NCBI GenBank assembly: GCA_902825875.1
Contig: CADECP010000014.1
Span: forward strand, 1 to 64,000
Reading direction: 5' to 3'
Length of the DNA stretch: 64,000 nucleotides
Origin: an uncultured Acidobacteriota bacterium
GTDB taxonomy: Bacteria > Acidobacteriota > Blastocatellia > RBC074
Shown here piece by piece: positions 19,956-32,081 of the stretch. Every line of letters starts with the position of its first letter. The stretch's first letter is position 1. A program made the translations under genes and the position numbers. Under the pieces are notes generated by a model. That model did not search any database. It worked only from the letters and a program-made list of their open reading frames with translations, and was not told the DNA's origin.

Positions 19956-20666
19956 ATGATTTATACAAGTATTGTCACAGTCGTGATTTTGGGGGTAATG
20001 CTGACACCGCTTTCAGGCCAAACGCATGACCTTTCTCGGTACCGTGATTTCCAGTTCGGGATGAGATTGCCTGCCGTGGCGAAACAAGCTCGCCTGAAAC
20101 CATCGGACGCGAAGACCATCCATGACCGCCCGGCAATGATTCAAGAATTGGTTTGGGAAGCATTGAGCTTTACCCACTCTTCTCCTCAACCGGAATCCGT
20201 GAAAGACATTCTGTTCAGTTTTTACAACGGAGAGCTTTTCCGCCTGGTGATTTTTTATAACAAGGAACGCGTTGAAGGCATGACGGCTGAAGACATCATC
20301 GAAGCGATTTCCGCGCAGTACGGAACAGCGTCCAGACCCACGATCGAGATCACTCTTTCCTCGACCCAACAATACAGTGATGGAGAGAAGTTCTATTCAA
20401 GCAGAAACGAAAAAGTCATTGCGCAGTGGGAAGATTCGCAATATTCATTTAGCCTGTTTCAATCCTCCTTACAGTCCACCTTTGGTTTGTTGGCGTATTC
20501 AAAACGGTTGAACGCTCAAGCTCAAGCTGCCATTGCCGAAGCCATACGATTGGACGAAGCGGAAGGTCCTCAAAGAGAGGTTGTGCGTAAACAGAAAAAA
20601 GACGATGAGGATCGTGCCCAACAAGAGAAGGCCAGGCGAACGAACAAAGTGCCGTTTCGACCGTAA
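19956..20666 (+). CDS. Exported hypothetical protein
   Basis: A 236-residue protein with a signal peptide (MIYTSIVTVVILGVMLTPLSGQ). AAGGAG lies 8 nt ahead of ATG 19956. The body starts YRDFQFGMRLPAVAKQARL, a pattern seen in periplasmic proteins in which FGM introduces a repeat (compare PF-x-FG-M-s-LxxV proteins). The last 50 residues are a charged helix (AIAEAIRLDEAEGPQREVVR...). The function is unknown. Confidence 0.7.
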   Translation: MIYTSIVTVVILGVMLTPLSGQTHDLSRYRDFQFGMRLPAVAKQARLKPSDAKTIHDRPAMIQELVWEALSFTHSSPQPESVKDILFSFYNGELFRLVIFYNKERVEGMTAEDIIEAISAQYGTASRPTIEITLSSTQQYSDGEKFYSSRNEKVIAQWEDSQYSFSLFQSSLQSTFGLLAYSKRLNAQAQAAIAEAIRLDEAEGPQREVVRKQKKDDEDRAQQEKARRTNKVPFRP

Positions 20667-21040
20667 TGCCAACTCAGCCATTCGTCAGTAAGCTATTGGT
20701 GAGTGAAGCCAGAGCCTCAGTTGTCTTGCCACGCCCCTTCACGCAGCTTTTGCGTAAAGCCCATCCGGCACATCAATTTTTTTGCTATCCATCACCGTCG
20801 TTGCCGATTGAGTGGCTGTCAGAAGGCGAGTTTCTAATTTTGCCTGGATGGAGAATCGGTTGCGTCAATTTGGGCGCATGCTTATAATCCGCGCCAACTT
20901 AAAGCGGGATTACCACTTGTTCACATTTATCGGTTCATCAAATGACCGATCACAAAAGCAAAAGTTCTGAGTAAGAGAATTTCAAAAGGTTCTTTTTGAG
21001 TTTGAGTTCAGGAGTTTTTTGCGCGAAAGAGGAGCTGCCT
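20667..21040. other. Intergenic region and 5-prime leader of the hydrogenase-like operon
   Basis: 374 bases without a supported gene. A 73-codon frame starting right after the previous stop (20666) has no family resemblance. The second half holds the predicted promoter (20860-20888) and an untranslated leader of about 145 bases before ATG 21041. No obvious hairpin or riboswitch core was seen in the leader. Confidence 0.5.
20860..20888 (+). promoter_or_regulatory. Sigma70-type promoter of the hydrogenase-like operon
   Basis: TTGCGT (20860-20865), a 17-base spacer and a perfect TATAAT (20883-20888). Transcription would begin near 20895, about 145 bases before the small-subunit gene. It is the best -10/-35 pair in the window, which suggests housekeeping rather than alternative-sigma control. 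Confidence 0.65.
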
Positions 21041-21892
21041 ATGCAGAGCGAAGTGTCCTCGCTCGAAGCAGTGTATCTGATCTGGCTGTCGGGAGCGGGA
21101 TGTAATGGCGGGTGTACGATGGCCATGCTTGGCGCGTCGGAACCCGGCATTGAAGATTTGATTCTGGGCAATGTGCCGGACGCGCCACGTGTGATGTTGG
21201 TGCATCCGGAATTGGCGATGGAAAACGGCGATGCCTTCCGCGCCAGTTTGGAACGCGCCGCCGCCGGGCAGTTGTCGCCGTATGTGTTGGTGCTGGAAGG
21301 TGCGATTGCCAACGAACGATTGGCCGGTTCGGGCAGTTTTTCGCGGCTGGGAACGTCGCAAGATGGCAGACCGATTACGACTGCCGATTGGGTAGACCGA
21401 CTGGCTCCGCAGGCCGAAGCAGTGATTGCCATGGGAAGCTGTGCTTCGTGGGGCGGTATGATGGCGGCAGATGGCAGTCCAATTGGAGCGCGCGGTCTGG
21501 AAGATTACCTCGGACGCGATTACCGCAGTCGAGGCGGTTTGCCGATTATCAATGTGCCGGGTTGCGCCCCCACCGGCGAAGGTTTTATTGAAACTCTGAC
21601 TTACGTCTTCCTTCATCTGGCTCAACTGGTGCCCCTGGACCTGGATGAAGAACGCCGTCCTCGTTGGTTGTACGGCCACGAGACATACCCGTTGCCTCCG
21701 CGAGTCGAATATCCCCCCGCAGTTGGTTTTGATCTGTCGAATCGTCCGGCGATCAAATGCCCGGTTCCCGTGACCGGATGGTTAAGGGGATTCGGTGGAT
21801 GTGCTCGCGTCGGCGGAAGCTGCATCGGATGCACCGAGCGCGATTTTGTAGATCAATACATGTCGCTCGCCAGACCCGATCCGGCATTTTAA
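21041..21892 (+). CDS. [NiFe]-hydrogenase small-subunit-like Fe-S protein (group 1h-like)
   Basis: A 283-residue protein related to HhyS, the electron-transfer subunit of group 1h hydrogenases. Proximal-cluster cysteines are present: C21 and C25 ([12 protein letters not shown], spaced CxxxC rather than CxxC), C134 (MGSCASWGG) and C175 (VPGCAPTG). The C-terminal [18 protein letters not shown] keeps three cysteines of the medial cluster. The distal-cluster His/Cys region is eroded: GHETYPLPP replaces the usual HxxC, and only one Cys (IKCPV) remains before GGC. There is no Tat signal, consistent with group 1h. ATG 21041 is chosen for GAGGAGCTGCCT upstream; TTG 20996 is unlikely. It heads an operon with two ligand-less large-subunit paralogues. 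Confidence 0.85.
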   Translation: MQSEVSSLEAVYLIWLSGAGCNGGCTMAMLGASEPGIEDLILGNVPDAPRVMLVHPELAMENGDAFRASLERAAAGQLSPYVLVLEGAIANERLAGSGSFSRLGTSQDGRPITTADWVDRLAPQAEAVIAMGSCASWGGMMAADGSPIGARGLEDYLGRDYRSRGGLPIINVPGCAPTGEGFIETLTYVFLHLAQLVPLDLDEERRPRWLYGHETYPLPPRVEYPPAVGFDLSNRPAIKCPVPVTGWLRGFGGCARVGGSCIGCTERDFVDQYMSLARPDPAF

Positions 21893-22086
21893 GCAGCCTG
21901 TTAAACAGTTTGGGCAACATCGTGAATCCCTGAAGCCCCAAAAAAATAAAGCCCCAAATGATATTCACGATGATTGCTAACAACGGCGTTCTTAACAGTA
22001 GTGGCAGTAACGGCACTTTCATTTGAGCGCAGCCTACCCTCACACAGGTTTTCAGGCGTTCAACACGTGATTCTTTCTCTTTGCCT
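21893..22086. other. Spacer with inverted repeat between small- and large-subunit genes
   Basis: 194 bases between two genes that usually abut. It holds a perfect 10-bp inverted repeat, CATCGTGAAT (21918-21927) / ATTCACGATG (21963-21972), and a short direct repeat GCCCCAAA inside the loop. No gene is supported. The stem could modulate message stability or the ratio of subunits. Confidence 0.4.
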
Positions 22087-23880
22087 GTGACATTCAGAAG
22101 TCTGCCAATCGAATTCGACGCTTATGGTCGCGCACATCTGCGCGATGAAGACGCCGTTGCGCCTTTCAGCGTAGACAGCGATCCGCGTATTCAACGAGCG
22201 TTGAACCGCGAAAAGGCGCTGGAAAAACTGGCCGACAATCAGCACGTCTGGGATTTCAATGTGTCGCCCGTAACGCGCGTGGCCGGAAATCTGGCGGTTC
22301 ATGCAGTGATTGATTTTGAGCAGCGACGTGTGCTGGACGCCCGGATCGAAAACGCTCAGTTTTGCGGCTACGAATTGCTGACCGCTGGCCGCGAACCTTC
22401 GGACGCGGTTCACCTGGCCAGTCGAGCGCGAGGAACCTCCAGCGTCGCGCACACGATTTCGGCGGCGATGGCGCTGGAAATGTCTTGCGGCGTGACGCCT
22501 CCGCCGTTGGCGATTCTGGCAAGGAATTTAGGAACTTGTGGCGAAGTCATCGGCGAAAGCGCACATCATTTGTTCGTGCTGGCCGGGCCGGATTATTCCG
22601 AAGCCGCAATCAGCCGAACCAGTTTGTCGTTGTGGGGAAAGGCGCAAAAAACTCCCGCTCCCGGCGTCAACGTACACGGTTTGGACACGATTGCCGAAGT
22701 CATGCGCGGCCTGAATCCGTTGAGCGGACATTTGTATCTGGAATCGTTGCAGATGATGCGGCTGTCGCGCGAAATCGTTACCGTCTTGTTAGGCAAGTAT
22801 CCGCATCCGTCAGGAGTTGTGCCGGGCGGAATCGGCGTCGAAGCCAACAAGGAATCCTTCAATCAGGTTTTGGGGCGAGTGAACACGTTGCTGGATTACG
22901 CCAAAAAAGTGACGGCGATCTGGGACGATCTGGTGGATTTCTTTTACGATGCCGAACCTCGTTATCGTCGCGTAGGCGAATTGCCGGGCAATCTGTTTTC
23001 GGTTGGGATGTGGGACGACCCGGAAAGTTATGACGCCAGTTACACCAATTGCAACGGCTGGGGGCAGCAACGCATGGCCATGCCGGGAGTGATGATAAAC
23101 GGCGAGTTACGAACTTCGCGTTTGAGCGACATCAATATCGGCATCGAAGAGTTCATTGACCATTCGTTTTACAAAAGCTGGGAAGGTGAATTGTTCGAGA
23201 CCGATCCGATGAGCGGCCCGTTATCGCCCTGGCATCCGTGGAACAAACAGACCGTTCCGGCTCCGCAGGAACGTAGCTGGCGCGGAAAGTATTCGTGGGC
23301 GGCGGCTCCGCGCTGGGATCGTGAGCCGATGGAAACCGGCGCGCTGGCGCGAATGTGGATCAACACTCTGAACGCGAATCAGAATTGCGAATTCATCACC
23401 ACCGGACGCCGCTCGATGGAAATCTCTTTGCCGAAAGGACAGCAACCGGCGATGAGCGTTCGCTGGTTGATTCCCGAACGCCCCAACACGCTGGAACGAA
23501 TCCGCGCGCGGGCTTATCAAGTCGCTTACGCCGGAATTGTCGCGTATGCCAATTTGCTGCGAGCTTTCGATTACGTCCGGCGCGGCGAAGTTCACATGTC
23601 TCGCCGCTTTCGCGTGCCTGACAAAACCACCATCGGCGTTGGGTTCTGGGAATGCGGTCGTGGAGCCGTGACTCATCATCTGAGCATCAACGAGCGCAAA
23701 TTGATGAATTACCAGATCATCACGCCTTCGGAATGGATGGGATCGCCGCGCGACGCCGTCGGCATGCCGGGAATTTACGAAGCTGCGATTATGAACACTC
23801 CGCTGTTGGAAGAATGTGCGCGCTCGGAAGACCTGACCGGCGTGGATATTCTGCGAACGGTGCGAAGTTTTGATCCGTGA
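22087..23880 (+). CDS. [NiFe]-hydrogenase large-subunit-like protein 1, all four Ni-Fe cysteines missing
   Basis: A 597-residue protein of the nickel-dependent hydrogenase large-subunit family, closest in pattern to group 1h (HhyL). The N-terminal metal motif RxCGxCxxxH reads RARGTSSVAH (113-122): both cysteines are replaced (R115, S118) while the framing Arg, Gly and His stay. The C-terminal motif DPCxxC is absent because translation stops immediately after VRSFDP. The active-site region ECGRGAVTHHL keeps the PRG-type Arg. Other family landmarks are intact (PVTRVAGNLAVH, LAGPDYSEA, KYPHPSGVVPGG, NYQIITPSEWMGSPRD). GTG 22087 aligns with the ATG of the downstream paralogue; TTG 22081 is possible. 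It cannot hold a normal Ni-Fe site; a structural, electron-transfer or sensory role is inferred. Confidence 0.88.
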   Translation: MTFRSLPIEFDAYGRAHLRDEDAVAPFSVDSDPRIQRALNREKALEKLADNQHVWDFNVSPVTRVAGNLAVHAVIDFEQRRVLDARIENAQFCGYELLTAGREPSDAVHLASRARGTSSVAHTISAAMALEMSCGVTPPPLAILARNLGTCGEVIGESAHHLFVLAGPDYSEAAISRTSLSLWGKAQKTPAPGVNVHGLDTIAEVMRGLNPLSGHLYLESLQMMRLSREIVTVLLGKYPHPSGVVPGGIGVEANKESFNQVLGRVNTLLDYAKKVTAIWDDLVDFFYDAEPRYRRVGELPGNLFSVGMWDDPESYDASYTNCNGWGQQRMAMPGVMINGELRTSRLSDINIGIEEFIDHSFYKSWEGELFETDPMSGPLSPWHPWNKQTVPAPQERSWRGKYSWAAAPRWDREPMETGALARMWINTLNANQNCEFITTGRRSMEISLPKGQQPAMSVRWLIPERPNTLERIRARAYQVAYAGIVAYANLLRAFDYVRRGEVHMSRRFRVPDKTTIGVGFWECGRGAVTHHLSINERKLMNYQIITPSEWMGSPRDAVGMPGIYEAAIMNTPLLEECARSEDLTGVDILRTVRSFDP

Positions 23881-23897
23881 AGAAGTGTCCAGCGACC

Positions 23898-23975
<78 letters not shown>

Positions 23976-23979
23976 CAGG

Positions 23980-25785
23980 ATGGTTTTCAAAAACCTGCCA
24001 ATCGAATTCGACAAAGGAGGACAGGCGCGAATGCGTGCTGTCGGCGTGGCCGATCCGTTCGGGCTGGAAAAAATGGTGCGTCCGCAACTTACAAACGAAC
24101 GCGAACGGATTTTGAAAGAAGCCGAAGCCAATCCACACGTTTACCGATTGGAAGTGGATCCGCTGACACGCGCCACTGAGCGTTTGTCGTTGGGCGCGTT
24201 GATTGATTTCGCTGCGCGCAAAGTCATTGACGTTCGCGTGGAAAACACCAGCTTTCGCGGCAGTGAACTGTTGTTGAAAAACCGCGCGCCTTCTGATGCC
24301 GTTGCGCTGGCCAGCCGAGTCAGCGGACAAGGCAGCGGAGCCAATTCGATTGCGGCGGCTCAGGCGCTGGAAATGGCTTACGGCATTGCGCCGCCTCCGT
24401 TGGCCACGATTGTTCGTTCGCTTGGAGCAGCGGCGGAATTGCTGGCTTCGCACGTGCGCCATTTGTTTTTGGTGGCCGGGCCGGATTATTCCGAAGAAGT
24501 TGTCGCCAAAACCAATCCTTCGTTGTGGATTGTCGCGCAACAAACGGCTGCCGCCGGAACTGCGTTTCATGGGCTTCGCACCATCGGCGAAATCATGACC
24601 GAGTTGAATGTTTTTACCGGCCAGCTTTACCGCGAAGCGATTCAACTGACGCGCACCGCCTGCGAAGTCGCCTCTCTGGTCTTTGGCAAATATCCTCATC
24701 CGTCTTCGATCTTTCCCGGCGGAGTCGGAATCGAAGCCAATCGCGCGACATTTCAGAGCGTGTTGGGGCGCATCAATCAGTTAGTGGATTACGCCAAAAA
24801 AGTCGTCGCCGTTTGGGATGATCTGGTCGAGTTCTTTTACGCCGCCGATCCGCGATACCGCCACGTAGGTGAAACGCAATCGAACTTCATTAGCACGGGA
24901 TTATGGGACGATCCGACCGGTTATAACGCACGTTTTGACAAGTGCAACGATTGGGGAGAACGCCGAATGGCTACGCCGGGCGTGATCGTCAAAGGCAAAT
25001 TGAGAACCACCAAGCTGGCCGAAATCAGCGCCGGGATCGAAGAATTTGCTGACCATTCGTTTTATTCCGCCTGGAACGGTCATCCGTTGAAAGTTGATCC
25101 GCTGGGAGTGCCGCTGTCCCCGCTGCATCCCTGGAACAAATTGACGATCCCGGTTCCGGCAGCCAGCGATTGGCAAAACGCTTACACCTGGAACACGGCT
25201 CCGCGTTGGGATCGTGAGCCTATGGAATCTGGCGCGCTGGCCAGACAATGGATCACGGCCATCAGCGGCAAATTGAAAAACGAGTTTATTCATACGACCG
25301 GTTCTGCCGGAAAAGACGCCGGACTGGAAATTGACCTGCCGAAATTTCAGCTTCCGGCGACGAAAGTCATCTGGCAGGTTCCCGAACGCGCCAACGCTTT
25401 TGAGCGCAACCGAGCGCGCGCATATCACATTTCGTATTGCAGCGTCGTTGCGCTGACTTATTTGCTGAAAGCTTTTGACGCTTTGCAACGCGGCGAAACC
25501 GCCATGTCCACGCGGTTTCGTGTGCCGCAGGAAGCCATCGGCGCGGGGTTTTGGGAAGACGCGCAAGGTGCGTTGATGCATTACGTGATGATCGCCAACG
25601 GGCAGATTGCCAATTACCAGATAATCACCGCGTCCGGCTGGATGAGTTCGCCGCAGGATTCGTTCGGCGTGCCGGGACCGTATGAAAAAGCGATTCTTTC
25701 GACACCGTTGTTGGAAGATTTTGGACAACCTGAAGAATGCACTGGCATTGATTTGCTTAGAGCCGTACGAAGTTTTGACCCTTAA
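23980..25785 (+). CDS. [NiFe]-hydrogenase large-subunit-like protein 2, ligands missing
   Basis: A 601-residue paralogue of the preceding gene product, collinear with it from the first residues (LPIEFD in both). The N-terminal metal motif reads RVSGQGSGAN (113-122): both cysteines (S115, G118) and the His (N122) are gone. The C-terminus again ends exactly at VRSFDP with a stop in place of the first Cys of DPCxxC. Unlike its partner, the PRG Arg region reads EDAQGALMHYV, so that Arg is lost as well. Conserved scaffold motifs remain (PLTRATERLSLG, LVAGPDYSEE, KYPHPSSIFPGG, NYQIITASGWMSSPQD). The two paralogues probably form a hetero-oligomer with the Fe-S small subunit. Duplication followed by stepwise loss of active-site residues is the simplest history. 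Confidence 0.88.
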   Translation: MVFKNLPIEFDKGGQARMRAVGVADPFGLEKMVRPQLTNERERILKEAEANPHVYRLEVDPLTRATERLSLGALIDFAARKVIDVRVENTSFRGSELLLKNRAPSDAVALASRVSGQGSGANSIAAAQALEMAYGIAPPPLATIVRSLGAAAELLASHVRHLFLVAGPDYSEEVVAKTNPSLWIVAQQTAAAGTAFHGLRTIGEIMTELNVFTGQLYREAIQLTRTACEVASLVFGKYPHPSSIFPGGVGIEANRATFQSVLGRINQLVDYAKKVVAVWDDLVEFFYAADPRYRHVGETQSNFISTGLWDDPTGYNARFDKCNDWGERRMATPGVIVKGKLRTTKLAEISAGIEEFADHSFYSAWNGHPLKVDPLGVPLSPLHPWNKLTIPVPAASDWQNAYTWNTAPRWDREPMESGALARQWITAISGKLKNEFIHTTGSAGKDAGLEIDLPKFQLPATKVIWQVPERANAFERNRARAYHISYCSVVALTYLLKAFDALQRGETAMSTRFRVPQEAIGAGFWEDAQGALMHYVMIANGQIANYQIITASGWMSSPQDSFGVPGPYEKAILSTPLLEDFGQPEECTGIDLLRAVRSFDP

Positions 25786-25787
25786 AA

Positions 25788-25885
25788 GGAATGCGGAAGG
25801 ATGAAGGCGGAATGATGAAATTTGTCGCCCCATTGTTTAGCGACGATTCAATTCATCATTCAGCATTCAAAATTCAGCATTCAAC
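25788..25885. repeat. Seven-base-period array with complementary halves
   Basis: Left half GGAATGC/GGAAGGA/TGAAGGC/GGAATGA/TGAAATT (25788-25822); right half ATTCATC/ATTCAGC/ATTCAAA/ATTCAGC/ATTCAAC (25851-25885). The constant GAA of one half pairs with the TTC of the other. It lies between the second large-subunit-like gene and the kinase gene, whose own GGAGG site follows. Confidence 0.85.
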
Positions 25886-25909
25886 CGATCCCCCTTTTGG
25901 AGGTTTTGA

Positions 25910-29332
<3,423 letters not shown>

Positions 29333-29343
29333 CCCTCAAGACC

Positions 29344-29377
29344 AAAGCCGGGATGATTTTACGATCATCCCGACTTT
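29344..29377 (+). terminator. Strong stem-loop after the kinase gene
   Basis: AAAGCCGGGATGAT (29344-29357), loop TTTACG, ATCATCCCGACTTT (29364-29377): 13 of 14 positions pair. It follows the kinase stop by 11 bases and closes the unit that starts at the promoter near 20860. The trailing U-tract is only TTT. Confidence 0.7.
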
Positions 29378-29382
29378 GAAAA

Positions 29383-29417
29383 ATTATCCATTATCCATTC
29401 GCCATTACCCATTAGCC
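29383..29417. repeat. Seven-base-period array (ATTATCC type)
   Basis: Five heptamers: ATTATCC, ATTATCC, ATTCGCC, ATTACCC, ATTAGCC. Each begins ATT and ends CC or similar. It follows the terminator; a complementary half is not evident. Confidence 0.85.
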
Positions 29418-29482
29418 GACTGGGTAAACATTCCGAATCCCCGCCATTTTTGAAAACCTTCCCCGAACAGAACAAGGAATTT

Positions 29483-31255
29483 ATGCCTCGAAGTTTGCCC
29501 GTCAAACTGAGTTTGCTTGCCGTGTTGCCGTCGTTATTGGTTTGGACATTGACCCAACGAAATGACGCCAAAGCCCAAACCACTTCGCCGAAAATCGTCA
29601 TCTCCGGTTGGACTCTGACCGCCGAAGATTGCCGAATGCCTGACGGACTGGTTGATCCGGGCGAAACCGTCACATTGAGCATCGCGCTGCAAAACACCGG
29701 CGGAGCCAACACCAGCCAGCAATTGCTGGCGACGCTGCAAGCCAGCGGCGGCATCAATGCTCCCAGCGGCCAACAGGATTACGGACGATTGACCGCTGGC
29801 GGCCCGTCCGTTTCGCGCAACTTCAGTTTCACGGCGGCCAGTCAACAACTCGGCACGCCTATCACCTTGACGCTGCAAATTTCCGACGGCGGAGTTAATC
29901 GCGGAACCGTGACGACGACAATTATGTTGGGTTTGCTGGTGTCCGACACCGATCCGGGGTTGTGCCAGACAGGATTTTTTCAGCCACGTTCGCCCAGCGC
30001 ATGCATCTTGACACATTGTGCGTCTTCGCGGCGACCGCCGTTCCCCGTTGGAACCTACGCAATCATTTGCGACACCGACGCGCCTTCGCGGTTTACGTTT
30101 TTGCTCACGGTCAGAGACACGCAACCACCCACCATCGTTTGCCCAACTGCCGTGACAACGGTTGCGACCAACGGAGCTTCTGCAATCGTGACGTTTCCCG
30201 CGCCTACCGCCACCGACAATTGCCAGGTGACAACAACCTGTTCGCCTTCGTCAGGCGCGACATTTCCAGTCGGAGTCACCACAGTCAGTTGCACAGCGAC
30301 GGATGGTTCCGACAATTCGGCAACTTGTTCGTTTACAGTGACGGTCAATCAAGACATAGGCCAGCCGATTCCGCCCAGCATCGTTTCAAACGATCAGCGA
30401 ACGGGTTCGGTCTTGGCTTTTCCGATTTACACCTCCAGCGCCAGTTCGCCGCAATCGCAAAATACGCGCGTCGCCATCACGAACACCGAACCGACGCGAG
30501 CCGCTTTTGTGCATTTGTTTTTCATCAACCAGGCCTGCAATGTTGCCGACAGTTTCATTTGCCTGACGGCTCAGCAGACGACGCATTTTCTGGTTTCGGA
30601 TTTAGATCCCGGCTCGACTGGCTATTTGATTGCCGTTGCCACTGACAGCTTTGGCTGCCCGATGAATTTCAATTTCCTGCTCGGCGATGAATTCGTGAAG
30701 TTTCAATCCGGCCACACGGCGAATTTGCCCGCCCAAGCCTTCGCCGCCTTGCCCGGCTGGCAGCCGTGCGCGGGCGGAGCGACTTCGGCGACGATCAGCT
30801 TCGACGGAGTTCGCTACAGCCAAGCTCCACGAGTCATCGCCGCCAGCAACATTCCCAGTCGAGCCGACGGCAACGAAGCTCTGATTTTCGTCAATCGTTT
30901 GGGTGGAGATTTCAGAACCGGAGCCAGTACGGTTGGAGCAGTTTCCGGGCTGCTGTATGACGATGCGGAAAACGTCGTCAGCGTGTCGCGCTCCGGTGGA
31001 TGCCAGTTTCGACTGGAATTGAATAGCTGTTTTCCCTGCCCCGGCCCGCGTTTTGAATCGTTCATTCCTTCGGGGAGAACCGGCTGGCTGCGATTGTTCA
31101 GCGAAGCGGATTCAGCCATTTTCGGCGCAAGTTTCGTTCAAAATCCCAATGTTCGAGCCACTGCCAACGCATTCAATCAAGGCCACAACTTGCACTCGCT
31201 GACGCTTACGAATACCGCTAACATTGTGATTCCAGTGTTGCCGCCGAATTGTTGA
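29483..31255 (+). CDS. Secreted HYR-domain protein
   Basis: A 590-residue extracellular protein. Signal region MPRSLPVKLSLLAVLPSLLV followed by a probable cut after KAQ. An N-terminal CARDB/DUF-like region (PDGLVDPGETVTLSIALQNT, the proprotein-type NxGD/PGE repeat) is followed by a degenerate HYR-like segment (TDPGLCQTG...FPVGTYAIICDT), then a full HYR domain (DTQPPTIVCP...TATDNCQVTTTC...ATFPVGVTTVSCTATDGS). The C-terminal half (GSVLAFPIYTSSASSPQSQN, NTRVAITNTEPTRAAFVHLF) is a Cys-containing domain common in acidobacterial surface proteins. ATG 29483 has AAGGAATTT upstream. A cell-surface adhesion role is likely but unproved. Confidence 0.8.
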   Translation: MPRSLPVKLSLLAVLPSLLVWTLTQRNDAKAQTTSPKIVISGWTLTAEDCRMPDGLVDPGETVTLSIALQNTGGANTSQQLLATLQASGGINAPSGQQDYGRLTAGGPSVSRNFSFTAASQQLGTPITLTLQISDGGVNRGTVTTTIMLGLLVSDTDPGLCQTGFFQPRSPSACILTHCASSRRPPFPVGTYAIICDTDAPSRFTFLLTVRDTQPPTIVCPTAVTTVATNGASAIVTFPAPTATDNCQVTTTCSPSSGATFPVGVTTVSCTATDGSDNSATCSFTVTVNQDIGQPIPPSIVSNDQRTGSVLAFPIYTSSASSPQSQNTRVAITNTEPTRAAFVHLFFINQACNVADSFICLTAQQTTHFLVSDLDPGSTGYLIAVATDSFGCPMNFNFLLGDEFVKFQSGHTANLPAQAFAALPGWQPCAGGATSATISFDGVRYSQAPRVIAASNIPSRADGNEALIFVNRLGGDFRTGASTVGAVSGLLYDDAENVVSVSRSGGCQFRLELNSCFPCPGPRFESFIPSGRTGWLRLFSEADSAIFGASFVQNPNVRATANAFNQGHNLHSLTLTNTANIVIPVLPPNC

Positions 31256-31299
31256 ACGACGCTCAGCCGTTCTTGCCGCAAGGCATTGCTTCGGCCAAA

Positions 31300-32043
31300 A
31301 TGCCGCCGATGAAGTTTTTGGTTCAATCCTGGTTCGCCTTCGCGCAGAACAATTCAATTCAATCCAACGACGCGCAACTTATTCGTCAGTTGATTGCCGA
31401 AACACGTTCGATGAAATCCGTCGTCGGACGAATGAAGCACGTGTCCGGCAAACTGCTTGGCGCGGTGTATCTGCGGCAGCCGTTGATTGGTTCGCTTACT
31501 GAAGCCGAAGTCTTCACCGTTCGCCTGGATGGATTTGATTGCATCACCTTTCTGGAAACGGCGCTGGCGTTGGCACGCGCCCGCAATCAGGATGAATTTC
31601 TGGCGTTGCTGAAAAAGATTCGTTATCGCAACGGCGAAGTCGCTTACCAGCAGCGATTGCATTACACGACGGATTGGGCGCGCAATCTGGTTCAGCTTGG
31701 GTTGATGACCGATATGACTCTTGGCGAAACCACTGTGCATCGGGAAAAGCTGCTCAACGTTGTGAAAGGCATTCCACAGCAAATGGCGCGTTTTCGTTTT
31801 TATCCGCGAAGTGAAATTCAAACCGTCAGTCGCTGGTTGAAAGACGGCGATTTCATTTTGTTCGTTTCTGGGCGTGCCGGGTTGGATGTGTCGCACGCAG
31901 GATTGATCGTTCGCAATGGCGAACAAGTCTTGATGCGCCACGCCCGGCGCAGTTACAAGAAAGTCATCGAACAAGATTTGATGGAATTTTTTGGGGCCTT
32001 GCCGATGTCCGGCTTTATGATTTTCAGACCGAAAGAGAGTTAG
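31300..32043 (+). CDS. DUF1460 N-acetylmuramoyl-L-alanine amidase-like protein
   Basis: NlpC/P60-like DUF1460 family. Diagnostic motifs: VRLDGFDCITFLETALALAR (catalytic Cys in FDCIT), RYRNGEVAYQQRLHYTTDWA (His/Trp), VSHAGLIVR (catalytic His) and LMRHARRS. The start is uncertain: the frame is open to TTG 31249, overlapping the previous stop, with ATG at 31300 and 31309; none has a clear ribosome site and none gives a standard signal peptide. DUF1460 members cleave cell-wall peptide amides. It is followed by GT2, DUF4922 and SpoIID genes in a row, suggesting one cell-wall-related function. Confidence 0.82.
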   Translation: MPPMKFLVQSWFAFAQNNSIQSNDAQLIRQLIAETRSMKSVVGRMKHVSGKLLGAVYLRQPLIGSLTEAEVFTVRLDGFDCITFLETALALARARNQDEFLALLKKIRYRNGEVAYQQRLHYTTDWARNLVQLGLMTDMTLGETTVHREKLLNVVKGIPQQMARFRFYPRSEIQTVSRWLKDGDFILFVSGRAGLDVSHAGLIVRNGEQVLMRHARRSYKKVIEQDLMEFFGALPMSGFMIFRPKES

Positions 32044-32078
32044 GAGTTAGGATTTAGGATTTAGGATTTAGGATTTAG
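32044..32078. repeat. Seven-base-period array (GATTTAG type)
   Basis: GAGTTAG followed by four GATTTAG units. It fills the gap between the DUF1460 stop and the GT2 gene and ends 3 nt before the ATG. The AGG triplets inside the repeat could serve as a weak ribosome site. Confidence 0.9.
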
Positions 32079-32081
32079 TTT

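Noticed and set aside
20666-20887. 73-codon frame after the exported hypothetical protein
   Set aside because: It runs into the predicted promoter of the next operon and shows no protein-like pattern.
23878-23880. Selenocysteine at the TGA after VRSFDP, as in [NiFeSe] hydrogenases
   Set aside because: Reading through TGA gives RSVQRP, without the Cys at +3 or His at +6, and the paralogue ends in TAA. No SECIS-like stem was evident beyond the heptamer repeat.
25783-25800. TGC three codons after the TAA of the second large-subunit-like gene, matching the second Cys of DPCxxC
   Set aside because: The TGC is part of the first heptamer (GGAATGC) of the following array and the next residues do not fit CxxH, so it is probably chance.
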